This document shows positions 51,730 through 60,838 of a DNA stretch of 64,000 bases, piece after piece. How positions within the stretch are numbered: the stretch's first letter is position 1; the number at the start of each line of letters is the position of its first letter. Source of the stretch: Arthrobacter sp. NEB 688 (GTDB taxonomy: Bacteria; Actinomycetota; Actinomycetes; Actinomycetales; Dermatophilaceae); assembly GCF_013201035.1 (NCBI RefSeq), contig NZ_CP053707.1:930001-994000 (forward strand), written 5' to 3'. Made by a program: the position numbers and the translations under genes. The notes below the pieces were generated by a model. The model made no database searches. It had not been told where the DNA came from and saw only the letters and a list, made by a program, of their open reading frames with translations.

Positions 51730-53370
51730 GTGAGCCGGGCGGGCGAGGGCGCCCCGGGCCGGCCCGCGGTCGACGACGACCCCGGCCCGCGCGGGCTGAG
51801 CGTCGCCGGCCAGACCGCGCTCCTCGTCGTGGCGCTCGTCTTCGCGGTCATCGCCGCCGGGCTGGGCGCCGCCTACCTCCAGGCGCGGCAGGCGGTCACC
51901 GACCAGTCCACGGCCCAGGTCCTCGCGGTGGCGCAGTCCGTGGCGGCCGAGCCCGAGGTCGTCGACGCGGTGCGCGACGGCGACCCGAACGGGGTGCTCC
52001 AGCCGCTCGCGGAGGGGGTGCGGCGCAGTACCGGCACCGACTTCGTCGTCCTCATGAGCCCGTCGGGCATCCGCTACTCCCACCCCAACCCCGACCAGGT
52101 GGGCCGGCAGTTCGTCGGCCACATCGCGGCCGCCCGCGCGGGGGGCCAGGTCGTCGAGGACTACACCGGCACCCTCGGGCCGAGCCGGCGGGCGGTCGTG
52201 CCCGTGCGCGACGGCGAGCGCGTGGTCGGCCTCGTGGCCGTCGGCATCGGCAAGCAGGCGGCCGACGAGCGCCTCGCCCGCGAGCTTCCGCCGCTGCTCG
52301 TCGCGGGCGTGGTGGCCGGGCTCCTCGCCGCGGTCGGGACGACCCTCATCACCCGGCGGGTCCGCCACCAGACCCGCGGGATGCGGGCCGCCGAGCTCCA
52401 GGCGATGCACGACCACCACGACGCCGTCCTGCACTCGGTCACCGAGGGGCTCGTCCTCGTCGACCCCGGTGGGCGCGTGCGGCTGGCCAACGACGAGGCG
52501 CGCCGGCTCCTCGGGCTGCGCGAGGACCCCACCGGGCGCGACGTCGGCGACCTCGGGCTGGCCCCGCCGCTCGTGGCCGCGATGGCCGACGCCGACGTCC
52601 GCGAGGACGACCTGCACGTGACCGGAGGGCGGGTCCTCGTGCTCAACAAGGCCCGCGCCCGCCGCGACGGCGAGGACCTCGGCTCGGTCGTCACCGTCCG
52701 CGACCGCACCGACCTCGAGGAGCTGACCGGCGAGCTCGGCGCCGCGCGCGGGCTGGCCGAGGCGCTGCGCTCGCAGGCCCACGAGTCCGGCAACCGCCTG
52801 CACACGATGGTCTCGCTCATCGAGCTCGGGCACCCCGACCGGGCGGTCGAGTTCGCGACCGACGAGCTCGAGCGCGCGCAGCGGCTCACCGACGTCGTCG
52901 TCACCGGCGTCGAGGACCCGACCCTGTCGGCGCTCCTGCTCGGCAAGGCGGCCGAGGCCCACGAGCGCGGGGTCGAGCTCGTCGTCGACCCCGACCTGAG
53001 CTGGCCGGCCGACGTCGCGCCGGCCCGCGACGTCGTCACCGTCGTCGGCAACCTCGTCGACAACGCGATCGACGCGGTCACCGGCGTCGACGGCCCCCGG
53101 CGGGTGACGCTCGGGGCGCACGACCTCGGCGACGGGGTCGAGCTCGTCGTCGCGGACACGGGGCCCGGCATCCCGACGGCGCTGCGCCAGCGGGTGCTCG
53201 AGCGGGGCTTCTCGACCAAGTCCGACGACGGCCCGGCCGGCTCGCGCGGCATCGGGCTGGCGCTCGTCGCCGACACGGTGCAGCGGCTCGGCGGCACGCT
53301 GCGCATCGACGAGCCGCCGGGGGCGACCGTCACGGTGCGCCTGCCGGTGCGGGCGGGGGCCGGCGGATGA
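51730..53370 (+). CDS. CitA/DcuS-type sensor histidine kinase
   Basis: A 546-residue membrane kinase. One helix (about 23-48) precedes an extracytoplasmic PAS sensor (about 50-170) holding SPSGIRYSHPNPDQVGRQFVG, a mark of the citrate/C4-dicarboxylate sensors. A second helix (about 187-207) leads to a cytoplasmic PAS (220-320). The phospho-acceptor is H351 in SQAHESGNRLHTMVSLIELG, the CitA/DcuS H-box. VGNLVDNAIDAV, DTGPGIP and GSRGIGLALV are the ATPase motifs. The GTG start is preferred because the sequence before it lacks a good alternative. It overlaps the response regulator gene by 4 bp and is divergent from dctA. Confidence 0.9.
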   Translation: MSRAGEGAPGRPAVDDDPGPRGLSVAGQTALLVVALVFAVIAAGLGAAYLQARQAVTDQSTAQVLAVAQSVAAEPEVVDAVRDGDPNGVLQPLAEGVRRSTGTDFVVLMSPSGIRYSHPNPDQVGRQFVGHIAAARAGGQVVEDYTGTLGPSRRAVVPVRDGERVVGLVAVGIGKQAADERLARELPPLLVAGVVAGLLAAVGTTLITRRVRHQTRGMRAAELQAMHDHHDAVLHSVTEGLVLVDPGGRVRLANDEARRLLGLREDPTGRDVGDLGLAPPLVAAMADADVREDDLHVTGGRVLVLNKARARRDGEDLGSVVTVRDRTDLEELTGELGAARGLAEALRSQAHESGNRLHTMVSLIELGHPDRAVEFATDELERAQRLTDVVVTGVEDPTLSALLLGKAAEAHERGVELVVDPDLSWPADVAPARDVVTVVGNLVDNAIDAVTGVDGPRRVTLGAHDLGDGVELVVADTGPGIPTALRQRVLERGFSTKSDDGPAGSRGIGLALVADTVQRLGGTLRIDEPPGATVTVRLPVRAGAGG

Positions 53371-54059
53371 GCGCCGCCGCGCAGCCCATCCACGTGCTCG
53401 TGGTCGAGGACGAGCCGGTCGCGGCGCAGGCCCACGCGACGTACGTCGGCCGGGTCGAGGGGTTCGTCGTCTCCGGGACGGTGCACACGGCCCGCGACGC
53501 GCTGCAGCACCTCGGCAGCGCGCCCGTCGACCTCGTCCTGCTCGACATGGGGCTGCCGGATCTGCCGGGGCTCGACGTCGTCCGGGCGATGCGGGCCGGC
53601 GGGCACCGGGCCGACGTCGTGGCGGTGACCTCGGCGCGCGACCTCGAGATGGTGCGGGCCGCGGTGTCGCTCGGGGTCGTCCAGTACGTCCTCAAGCCGT
53701 TCGTCTTCGGCACGCTGCGCGACCGGCTCGAGGCCTACCGCGCCTACCGCTCCGAGGCGGCCGAGGGCGCCGAGGCCGACACCCAGGCCGCCGTCGACAC
53801 CCTCTTCTCGCGGCTGCGCCCGGCCGGCGGGTCGACCGTGCCCAAGGGGATGACCGAGGACCTGCTGGCCCGAACATCCGTCGCGCTGCGCGAGGCCGGG
53901 ACGCCGTGCTCGGCCGCCGAGCTCGGGGAGCGGCTCGGCGTCAGCCGGGTGACGGCCCGGCGCTACGGCGAGCACCTCGTCGGGGCCGGGCGGGCCGTGC
54001 GCGGCAACCGCTACGCCGGCACCGGCCGCCCCGAGGTCACCTACGAATGGACCGGCTGA
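53367..54059 (+). CDS. CitB/DcuR-type response regulator
   Basis: A 230-residue two-component regulator. The receiver domain (about 9-125) has HVLVVEDEP, the phospho-acceptor D60 in VLLDMGLPDLPG, VTSARD and the switch Lys in QYVLKPF. The C-terminal DNA-binding part (SAAELGERLGVSRVTARRYGEHLV, then GRPEVTYEW) has the helix-turn-helix of the CitB/DcuR group. The ATG overlaps the kinase stop (ATGA), so the pair is translationally coupled. Its likely target is the divergent dctA promoter. After its stop the DNA carries an 18-bp-stem palindrome. Confidence 0.92.
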   Translation: MSAAAQPIHVLVVEDEPVAAQAHATYVGRVEGFVVSGTVHTARDALQHLGSAPVDLVLLDMGLPDLPGLDVVRAMRAGGHRADVVAVTSARDLEMVRAAVSLGVVQYVLKPFVFGTLRDRLEAYRAYRSEAAEGAEADTQAAVDTLFSRLRPAGGSTVPKGMTEDLLARTSVALREAGTPCSAAELGERLGVSRVTARRYGEHLVGAGRAVRGNRYAGTGRPEVTYEWTG

Positions 54060-54080
54060 CCCTCCGCCCCCGCTCCGGGT

Positions 54081-54136
54081 GCGCGCTACACCGCAGTAGG
54101 TGCTGCTGTGGCGACACGTACTGCGGTGTAGCGCGC
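54081..54136. repeat. Palindrome, family D
   Basis: A perfect 18-bp stem (gcgcgctacaccgcagta and complement) with a 20-nt loop, between the response regulator gene and the oxidoreductase gene, both plus strand. I found no second copy in the window. It could terminate the two-component operon. Confidence 0.8.
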
Positions 54137-54224
54137 GACGGCATCGGGGCTGACCTGCGACGTCCTGACATTCGTCACGGACCCCGAGCCACCGCGGCGC
54201 GCCCGCGGGTGCGAGGGTGAGGTC

Positions 54225-56642
54225 ATGCCCGAGAACACGCGCCTCACCCGGATGCTCGAGCCCTGGCGCGGTGCGCCGGAGTCCGACGTCGTCCCCACCG
54301 ACGTCGACGTGCACCACCGGCGCAAGGGCGCCGCCGGGCTCGAGGCGGTCGCCGTCTCGATGAACCGCGGCATCGCCCAGATGGGCCCCGCCCGCACCCT
54401 CAACACGCTGCGCCGGCTCAACCAGGCCGACGGCTTCGACTGCATGGGCTGCGCCTGGCCCGACCCGGACCCGGAGCACCGCAGCTTCGCCGAGTTCTGC
54501 GAGAACGGCGCCAAGGCGGTCGCCGAGGAGGCGACCAAGCGGCGCGCCGACCCGGGCTTCTTCGCGCGGCACGCCGTCTCCGAGCTCGCGACGTGGAGCG
54601 ACTTCCAGCTCGGCCAGCAGGGCCGCATCACCGAGCCGATGCTCCTGCGCGAGGGCGGCACCCACTACGAGCCCGTAACCTGGGGCGAGGCCTTCGGCAT
54701 CGTCGCCGAGGAGATGCAGGCGCTCGCCTCGCCCGACGAGGCCGTGCTCTACACGAGCGGGCGCGCCTCCAACGAGGCCGCGTTCGTCTTCCAGCTCTTC
54801 GCCCGCGCGTTCGGCACGAACAACCTCCCCGACTGCTCCAACATGTGCCACGAGTCGACCTCGGTCGCGCTCGCCGAGACCATCGGCATCGGCAAGGGGT
54901 CGGTCAGCCTCGAGGACGTCCACGAGGCCGAGCTCGTCATCATCGCCGGGCAGAACCCCGGCACGAACCACCCGCGGATGCTCTCCGCGCTCGAGAAGTG
55001 CGTCAAGGGGGGCGGCAAGATCGTCGCGGTCAACCCGCTCCCCGAGACCGGGCTCATGAAGTTCGACAACCCGCAGACCCTCAAGGGGCTGACCGGCGTC
55101 GGCACCGACCTCGCGGACGAGTTCCTGCCGATCCGCCTCGGCGGAGACCTCGCGCTCTTCCAGGCCCTCGGGGCGCTGCTCGTCGAGCGCGGCGCCGTCG
55201 ACCAGGACTTCGTCGACCGGTACACGACCGGCTTCGAGACCTACAAGCGGCACGTGCAGGACCTCGACTGGGACCTCGTGCTGCGCGCGACCGGGTTGGA
55301 GCGCAGCCAGATCGAGCGCGTGGCCGACCTGCTCGCCGGCTCGTCGAAGACCGTCTTCTGCTGGGCGATGGGGGTGACGCAGCAGAAGCACGCGGTGTCG
55401 ACCATCAAGGAGATCACCAACGTCGCTCTGCTGCAGGGCAACATCGGCAAGCCCGGTGCAGGCCTGTGCCCGGTGCGCGGCCACTCCAACGTGCAGGGCG
55501 ACCGGACGATGGGCATCTGGGAGAAGCTGCCCGCGCACTTCGCCGAGCAGCTGCGCCTCGAGTTCGGGTTCACCCCGCCGAAGGAGCGCGGCCACGACGT
55601 CGTCAACAGCATCCGTGCGCTGCAGGAGAACCGGGTCAAGGTGCTCATCGGCCTCGGCGGCAACCTCGCCGCGGCGACGCCCGACTCCGAGCTCGTGCAC
55701 GAGGTCATCCGCTCGGTCAGCCTCGGCGTGCAGGTGTCGACGAAGCTCAACCGCACCCACGTCCTCCCCGGGCGGCGGATGCTCATCCTCCCGTGCCTCG
55801 GGCGGACCGAGAAGGACATCACGGCCGAGGGGTGGCAGGGCCTGACCGTCGAGGACTCGATGTCGCAGGTGCACCTGTCGGTCGGGCGCAACCAGCCCGC
55901 CGGCCCGATGCTGCGCGGCGAGCCGTGGATCGTCTGCCGGATGGCCGAGGCCGTGCTCGGTGACGGGCCGGAGGGCTCGAGCATCGACTGGGCCGTCATG
56001 GCCGAGGACTACACGCGCATCCGCCACCACATCGGCCACGTCGTGCCGGGCTGCGACGCGTACGACGAGAAGGTCCAGCGGCCGGGCGGCTTCACCCTCC
56101 CGCACCCGCCGCGCGACTCGCGCGTGTTCGAGACCGCGTCGGGGAAGGCGGAGATCTCGTCGGTCCCGATCGAGCTGCTCGAGGCGCCCGAGGGCCACCT
56201 CGTCCTGCAGACCCTGCGCAGCCACGACCAGTTCAACACGACGATCTACGGCCACGACGACCGATACCGCGGGCTCGCCGGCGGGCGCAACGTCGTCATG
56301 GTCCACCCCGACGACATCACCGCGCTCGGCCTGCGCGAGAACGAGCTCTACGACGTCGTCTCGGAGTGGGTCGACGGCTCGGAGCGCGTGGCGCACGGGT
56401 TCCGGGTCGTGTCGTACCCGACGGCGCGCGGCTGCGCGGCCGCGTACTACCCCGAGTGCAACGTCCTCGTGCCGCTCGACCACGTCGCCGACGCCAGCAA
56501 CTGCCCGGTGTCCAAGGGTGTCGTCGTGCGCTTCGAGCCGCTCGGCTCGTGCGGCCGCATCGACTGCGACCCCGAGAGCCGCGTGAGGTCGGGCAGCGAC
56601 CAGGGCAACCGCAGCGACGTCGAGCCGCACCACCTCAGCTGA
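54225..56642 (+). CDS. FdhF/YdeP family molybdopterin oxidoreductase
   Basis: An 805-residue molybdenum or tungsten bis-MGD enzyme of the formate-dehydrogenase-like YdeP family. Three N-terminal cysteines C73, C76 and C92 (FDCMGC ... FCENGAK) could hold an iron-sulphur cluster. At the position of the formate dehydrogenase selenocysteine it has C208 in CSNMCHESTS. RGHSNVQGDRTMG and the C-terminal MopB domain (TNCP/NCPVSKG, FNTTIYGHDDR) follow. In E. coli the family is linked to acid resistance. No fdhD, electron-transfer or maturation gene is near, so its partner and substrate are open. Confidence 0.9.
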   Translation: MPENTRLTRMLEPWRGAPESDVVPTDVDVHHRRKGAAGLEAVAVSMNRGIAQMGPARTLNTLRRLNQADGFDCMGCAWPDPDPEHRSFAEFCENGAKAVAEEATKRRADPGFFARHAVSELATWSDFQLGQQGRITEPMLLREGGTHYEPVTWGEAFGIVAEEMQALASPDEAVLYTSGRASNEAAFVFQLFARAFGTNNLPDCSNMCHESTSVALAETIGIGKGSVSLEDVHEAELVIIAGQNPGTNHPRMLSALEKCVKGGGKIVAVNPLPETGLMKFDNPQTLKGLTGVGTDLADEFLPIRLGGDLALFQALGALLVERGAVDQDFVDRYTTGFETYKRHVQDLDWDLVLRATGLERSQIERVADLLAGSSKTVFCWAMGVTQQKHAVSTIKEITNVALLQGNIGKPGAGLCPVRGHSNVQGDRTMGIWEKLPAHFAEQLRLEFGFTPPKERGHDVVNSIRALQENRVKVLIGLGGNLAAATPDSELVHEVIRSVSLGVQVSTKLNRTHVLPGRRMLILPCLGRTEKDITAEGWQGLTVEDSMSQVHLSVGRNQPAGPMLRGEPWIVCRMAEAVLGDGPEGSSIDWAVMAEDYTRIRHHIGHVVPGCDAYDEKVQRPGGFTLPHPPRDSRVFETASGKAEISSVPIELLEAPEGHLVLQTLRSHDQFNTTIYGHDDRYRGLAGGRNVVMVHPDDITALGLRENELYDVVSEWVDGSERVAHGFRVVSYPTARGCAAAYYPECNVLVPLDHVADASNCPVSKGVVVRFEPLGSCGRIDCDPESRVRSGSDQGNRSDVEPHHLS

Positions 56643-56668
56643 GGAGCCTCCCGGTCGCGTCCCCACCG

Positions 56669-56716
56669 GGATGCTCCCGCGCCACCCGGCACGTCCCGGG
56701 CGGCGCGGGAGCATCC
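56669..56716. repeat. 48-nt intergenic palindrome, family E copy 1
   Basis: ggatgctcccgcgcc and its complement form a 15-bp perfect outer stem around an inner cccgg/ccggg stem. Lies between the convergent oxidoreductase and TetR genes. The second copy is at 59150-59195. Confidence 0.85.
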
Positions 56717-56739
56717 GGGCGAGGGGACCCGACGCCGCG

Positions 56740-57519
56740 TCAGCGACCGGCCTGGAGGCGCAGCCCCGCGAGCAGGAGGTCGAGGCCGGCGCGGAACTGG
56801 TCGGCGTCGTCGTGGACGGCGAACTCGTCGGCGATCCGGTGCAGGTACGGGAACTGGTCCGGGTCCAGGGCCCGCCAGCCGTCGACCGCCGCGGCGAGGA
56901 ACTCCGCCCGGTCCATCTCGCCCGACGCGACCTCGGCCGGGGGCGTCTGCTGCCCCATGTCCGCCGCCACGCCGATGACGAACCCGATGACGGCGGAGAC
57001 GGCGTGGAAGGACCGGCGGTCGTCGAGCCCGAGGCGCAGCACCTGCTGGCCGATCTTCTCGTAGAGGCGGATCGCGTTGGGCTGGACCCGGGTGTCGCGT
57101 AGGAAGTACGACCCGAGCCAGGGCCGCTCGACGATCGCGTCGAACAGGGTCACGGCGATCGTCCGGACGTCGTCGACCGGGTCGGTGTCGCCGGTCGTCC
57201 CCACGCCGGTCACCCGGGTCAGCACGTCGGCGAGCACGTGGTCGGCGGCCCGGTCGAGCAGCTCGTCCTTGCTGGAGACGTACCAGTAGACGCTGCCGAC
57301 GCCACCCCCGAGGCGGGCGGCCAGTGCCCGGAAGTTCAGCCCGGCCTCGCCGTGCTCGTCGAGGAGGGCCACGGCCTCGGTGAGCACCGAGTCCAGCGAG
57401 TGCGACGCCCGGCGCCGTCCCTCCCGGGGTCCCCGGGCGGACCGGTCCCGCTCGAGGTGGGCGGCCCCCGGGCGCGGCGCGCGGACCGGGCGGGGCGGGC
57501 GCTGGCGGGGCGGGGGCAT
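56740..57519 (-). CDS. TetR family transcriptional regulator
   Basis: A 259-residue TetR regulator. A basic Pro/Arg-rich N-terminal tail of about 40 residues is followed by the helix-turn-helix LNFRALAARLGGGVGSVYWYVSSKDELLDRAADHV. The remainder is an all-helical ligand domain of the AcrR type, with AVIGFVIGVAADMGQQ near its middle. It is divergent from an MFS exporter gene, and three palindromic sites occupy the gap, so it should repress both until a drug-like ligand binds. The ATG at 57519 is the first clear start. Confidence 0.9.
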   Translation of the reverse strand: MPPPRQRPPRPVRAPRPGAAHLERDRSARGPREGRRRASHSLDSVLTEAVALLDEHGEAGLNFRALAARLGGGVGSVYWYVSSKDELLDRAADHVLADVLTRVTGVGTTGDTDPVDDVRTIAVTLFDAIVERPWLGSYFLRDTRVQPNAIRLYEKIGQQVLRLGLDDRRSFHAVSAVIGFVIGVAADMGQQTPPAEVASGEMDRAEFLAAAVDGWRALDPDQFPYLHRIADEFAVHDDADQFRAGLDLLLAGLRLQAGR

Positions 57520-57563
57520 GGACCCATGAGACCACAGCGGGGAGGGCGGGGGTTGCCCCGAAC

Positions 57564-57614
57564 CGAACATCGTTCTATGGTGCCGAACAGCGTTCGACAA
57601 CCGAACGACGTTCG
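57564..57614. promoter_or_regulatory. Three TetR operators between regulator and exporter genes
   Basis: cgaacatcgttct (57564-57576), cgaacagcgttcg (57584-57596) and cgaacgacgttcg (57602-57614) share a cgaac-N3-gttcg pattern and are spaced 20 and 18 bp apart. The first deviates at one end base. They cover the divergent promoters of the TetR and MFS genes. Confidence 0.87.
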
Positions 57615-57634
57615 AATTCCGGGAAGGAGGAGCC

Positions 57635-59119
57635 ATGACCGCCACCGCCGTCACCGCCCCGCCCCGCACGTACCCGTCCCTTCGCGCCGCGTGGGTCCCG
57701 CTGGCCGCCCTCTGCCTCGCCTTCTTCGTCGAGATGGTCGACAACACGCTCCTGACCGTCGCGCTGCCGACCATCGGCCGCGACCTCGGTAGCGGCACGA
57801 CTGCCCTGCAGTGGGTCAGCGGCGCCTACTCGCTGACCTTCGGGGGCCTCCTGCTCACCGCCGGGTCGATGGCCGACCGCCTCGGGCGTCGCCGCGTCCT
57901 GCTCGTCGGCCTGGCCGTCTTCGGCGTCGTCAGCCTCGCCGTGGCCGCCGTCTCGACCACCGGCGAGCTCGTCCTCCTGCGGGCCGCGCTCGGCATCGCC
58001 GCCGCCGCGATGGCCCCGATCACGAACTCGCTCATCTTCCGGCTCTTCGAGGACCAGGCCCTGCGGATGCGCGCGATGACGGTGATGATCGTCGTCGGCA
58101 TGTCCGGCTTCGTCCTCGGCCCGCTCCTCGGCGGGAGCGCCCTGGCCCACGTCCGGTGGGAGTGGCTTCTGCTCGTCAACGCCCCGATCGCCCTGCTCGC
58201 CTGGGTCGGCGTCCGGCTCGGGGTGCCGGCCGACCGCCGCGAGGACCTGACCGACGACCGCCTCGACCTCGGCGGGACCGTCCTCAGCGTCGTCGCCATC
58301 GGCCTCGGCTGCTGGTCGCTGACCAGCGGGGTCGAGCACGGCTGGCTCTCGGCCCCGACCCTGGCCGCGCTCGCGGGCTCCGCCCTCGCGGCGCTGGCCT
58401 TCGTCCGGCACGAGCGGCGCACGTCCTCCCCGATGCTCGACCTCGCGCTCTTCCGCACCGGCACCGTCCGGGGCGCCGCGCTCGCCCAAGTCGGCACGTC
58501 GATCGCGATGGCCGGCGTGATGTTCGGGCTGATCCTGCACTTCCAGTACGCGTACGGCTGGAGCCCCGTGCGGGCGGGGCTGGCCAACCTGCCGATGATC
58601 GCCACGATGCTCCTCGCGACCCCCCTGTCGGAGTGGCTCGTCCGGCGCTTCGGCCACCGGGTCGCCTGCCTCGTCGGCGCGGGGCTGCTCACCACCTCGC
58701 TCGTCGGCATGGCCTGGGGCGTCTCGCACGGCTACCCCGCCGTCGCGGCCGCCATGGTCGTGCTCACGCTCGGGCTGCGCACGGTGATGACCACCTGCGC
58801 CGTGGCCCTCGTCGACGCGATGCCGGCCAACCGCACCTCGATCGGCACCGCGCTCAACGACACGGCGCAGGAGGTCGGGTCGAGCATCGGCACGGCGGTG
58901 GTCGGCACGCTCGTCGCCGTCCTCGTGACGCGGGTGCTGCCGGCCGGCACGTGGGGCGCCGACCTCGTCGCGTCGTTCTTCCGGGGCGAGCGGGTGACCT
59001 ACCTCGTCCTCGCCGTCCTCGTCGGGGTCGTCGCGACCTGGGGGGCCTCGACCCTCACCGACTCCCGCAGCGTCGAGGAGCCGTCCGACGAGCGCGAGCC
59101 CGCGGCCGCCGCGTCCTGA
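57635..59119 (+). CDS. MFS drug exporter (DHA2, 14-helix)
   Basis: A 494-residue major facilitator with about 14 predicted helices, the DHA2 drug:proton antiporter type. Motif D1 at helix 1 is FVEMVDNTLLTVALPTIGRDL, the motif A loop is GSMADRLGRRRVLLVG, and RLFEDQALRMRAMTVM follows later. The C-terminus is acidic. Ggaaggagg is 6 nt before the ATG, and three TetR sites are within 75 bp. It should export a toxic compound recognised by the divergent TetR protein. It ends at a family E palindrome facing a second exporter gene. Confidence 0.92.
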   Translation: MTATAVTAPPRTYPSLRAAWVPLAALCLAFFVEMVDNTLLTVALPTIGRDLGSGTTALQWVSGAYSLTFGGLLLTAGSMADRLGRRRVLLVGLAVFGVVSLAVAAVSTTGELVLLRAALGIAAAAMAPITNSLIFRLFEDQALRMRAMTVMIVVGMSGFVLGPLLGGSALAHVRWEWLLLVNAPIALLAWVGVRLGVPADRREDLTDDRLDLGGTVLSVVAIGLGCWSLTSGVEHGWLSAPTLAALAGSALAALAFVRHERRTSSPMLDLALFRTGTVRGAALAQVGTSIAMAGVMFGLILHFQYAYGWSPVRAGLANLPMIATMLLATPLSEWLVRRFGHRVACLVGAGLLTTSLVGMAWGVSHGYPAVAAAMVVLTLGLRTVMTTCAVALVDAMPANRTSIGTALNDTAQEVGSSIGTAVVGTLVAVLVTRVLPAGTWGADLVASFFRGERVTYLVLAVLVGVVATWGASTLTDSRSVEEPSDEREPAAAAS

Positions 59120-59149
59120 CCAGCCGGCCCGCTCGTGGCCCCGCTCGCC

Positions 59150-59195
59150 GATGCTCCCGCGGCACCCGGAACCTCCCGGGTGCCGCGGGAGCATC
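59150..59195. repeat. 46-nt intergenic palindrome, family E copy 2
   Basis: A perfect 20-bp stem (gatgctcccgcggcacccgg and complement) with a 6-nt loop between the two convergent exporter genes. It shares gatgctcccgcg with copy 1 (56669-56716), 2.4 kb away. Confidence 0.9.
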
Positions 59196-59208
59196 CGCGT
59201 GGCGCGGG

Positions 59209-60720
59209 TCAGGGGACGGCGGGAGCAGCGGCGCCGTCCGGCTGCGGGCGCGGGTCCACCGGCACGGGCGCGGGCGACGGCAGGCGGTTCGGCAGGAGCA
59301 GCGCGAGCCCGACGACCCCGACCGCCAGGACGGCCGCCACGGTGAAGGCCGCCCGGACCCCGCCGACGTACGCCGCGGCCTCGCTCGCCCCGCCGGCCGC
59401 CAGCTGCGCGGAGCGCCACGAGAGCACGGTGACCGTCAGGGCCGTGCCGACCGCGGCCGACACCTGCTGCGCGGTCCCGAGCAGCGAGGACCCGTGCGGG
59501 TAGAGGTGCGGCGGCAGGGCGCCGAGGCCGAGGGTGAACGCCGGCGTGAACAGGGCGGCGAGACCGACCATGAGCAGCACCTGCACCCCGAGGAGCACGG
59601 CGAACGGGGTGGTCTCCGACAGCCGGGAGAGCGCCGCCAGGGACGCGAGCACCGCGAGGGCGCCAGGGACGACGAGCGGCCGCGCGCCGACCCGGTCGAG
59701 CACCCGGCCGACGACCGGGCCGAGCAGGCCCATCGCGATGCCGCCGGGCGCGACGAGCAGGCCGGTCTGCAGCGGCGAGAGGCCGCGCAGGTCCTGGAGG
59801 TAGAGGGGCAGCACGATCATCGCGCCGAGCATCGTGAGGAAGGCGAGCGACTGCATCGCCAGCGACACCGTGTACGTCCGGTGGGTGAGGGCGCGCAGGT
59901 CGAGCAGCGGCTCGGAACGGCGGGTGAGGGACCGCTGGCGGACGACAAACCCGGCCACGACGAGCAGCCCGCCGAGCGCCCAGCCCCACGCCGGCACCGC
60001 GCCCGGGTGCTCCTCGCCGACGCGGCTCAGGCCGTAGACGAGCGCGCCGAAGCCGAGCGCCGACAGCAGGACGCTCGCCCAGTCGACGCGTGTCACGCGG
60101 GTCTCGCCGACGTCGGCGAGGTGGCGCAGCCCGAGGACCGTGACGAGCACGGCCACCGGCAGGACGAGGCCGAACAGCCAGCGCCACCCGGCCGCGGCGA
60201 GGACGACCCCCGAGAGGGCCGGACCGAGGGCCGGCGCCACCGAGATGGCGAGCGTGACGTTGCCCATGACCCGGCCGCGGTCGCGCTCGTCGACGACGGT
60301 CATGAGCGTCGTCATGAGCAGCGGCATCATCACCGCGGTGCCGGCCGCCTGAACGACGCGGCCGCCGACGAGGACGGGGAAGGTCGGCGCGAGGGCGCAG
60401 ACGAGCGTGCCGGCGCCGAAGACCGACATCGCGACGGTGAACGCCAGCCGGGTGGTCACCCGCTGGAGGAACCATCCCGTCACGGGGATGACGACGGCCA
60501 TCGTCAGCATGAACGCCGTCGAGAGCCACTGCGCCGCCCGGGCGCCCACGTCGAACTGCGCCATGAGGCGGGGGATCGCGTTGACCATCACGGTCTCGTT
60601 GAGGATGACGGTGAAGGTCGCCGCGACGAGCCAGCGCAGCACCGGGTAGGTGCGCGCCGGGGCGTCCGGGGCCGCCGCCGCGGGGACCGGGAGGGGGGTG
60701 GTGGAGTCGGTGGTCGTCAT
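59209..60720 (-). CDS. MFS drug exporter (DHA2, LmrB/EmrB-like)
   Basis: A 503-residue 14-helix major facilitator. It starts with a Thr/Pro/Ala-rich tail, then FTVILNETVMVNAIPRLMAQFDVGARAAQWLSTAFMLTMAV, which is the LmrB/EmrB helix 1-2 pattern, and VVQAAGTAVMMPLLMTTLMTV. PALGPALSGVVLAAAGWRWLF is the motif C antiporter helix. It is convergent with the TetR-controlled exporter and divergent from the sigma factor gene. An inverted repeat lies in that gap. A similar but distinct substrate range is expected. Confidence 0.92.
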   Translation of the reverse strand: MTTTDSTTPLPVPAAAAPDAPARTYPVLRWLVAATFTVILNETVMVNAIPRLMAQFDVGARAAQWLSTAFMLTMAVVIPVTGWFLQRVTTRLAFTVAMSVFGAGTLVCALAPTFPVLVGGRVVQAAGTAVMMPLLMTTLMTVVDERDRGRVMGNVTLAISVAPALGPALSGVVLAAAGWRWLFGLVLPVAVLVTVLGLRHLADVGETRVTRVDWASVLLSALGFGALVYGLSRVGEEHPGAVPAWGWALGGLLVVAGFVVRQRSLTRRSEPLLDLRALTHRTYTVSLAMQSLAFLTMLGAMIVLPLYLQDLRGLSPLQTGLLVAPGGIAMGLLGPVVGRVLDRVGARPLVVPGALAVLASLAALSRLSETTPFAVLLGVQVLLMVGLAALFTPAFTLGLGALPPHLYPHGSSLLGTAQQVSAAVGTALTVTVLSWRSAQLAAGGASEAAAYVGGVRAAFTVAAVLAVGVVGLALLLPNRLPSPAPVPVDPRPQPDGAAAPAVP

Positions 60721-60746
60721 GGTGGGATCGACCGGGACACCCGCCC

Positions 60747-60775
60747 GAACTCATCGTCGCCGTGCCGATGAGTTC
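60747..60775. promoter_or_regulatory. Inverted repeat between exporter and sigma factor genes
   Basis: gaactcatcg and cgatgagttc are 10-bp arms separated by 9 bp, in the 118-bp divergent gap. This is suitable for a dimeric repressor or a hairpin in the exporter leader, 27 bp from its start. Confidence 0.45.
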
Positions 60776-60838
60776 CGGGGCCGGCCTCGGTCGGTACGGG
60801 GGACGAGGCGCCACGGGGGCGCCGGGAGGAGGACCGCG

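Noticed and set aside
52161-56714. A very long minus-strand open frame antisense to the sensor kinase, regulator and oxidoreductase genes
   Set aside because: Such long antisense frames are expected where third codon positions are mostly G or C. Its translation is repetitive Arg/Gly/Val-rich text with no domain, and the plus-strand genes have full motifs.
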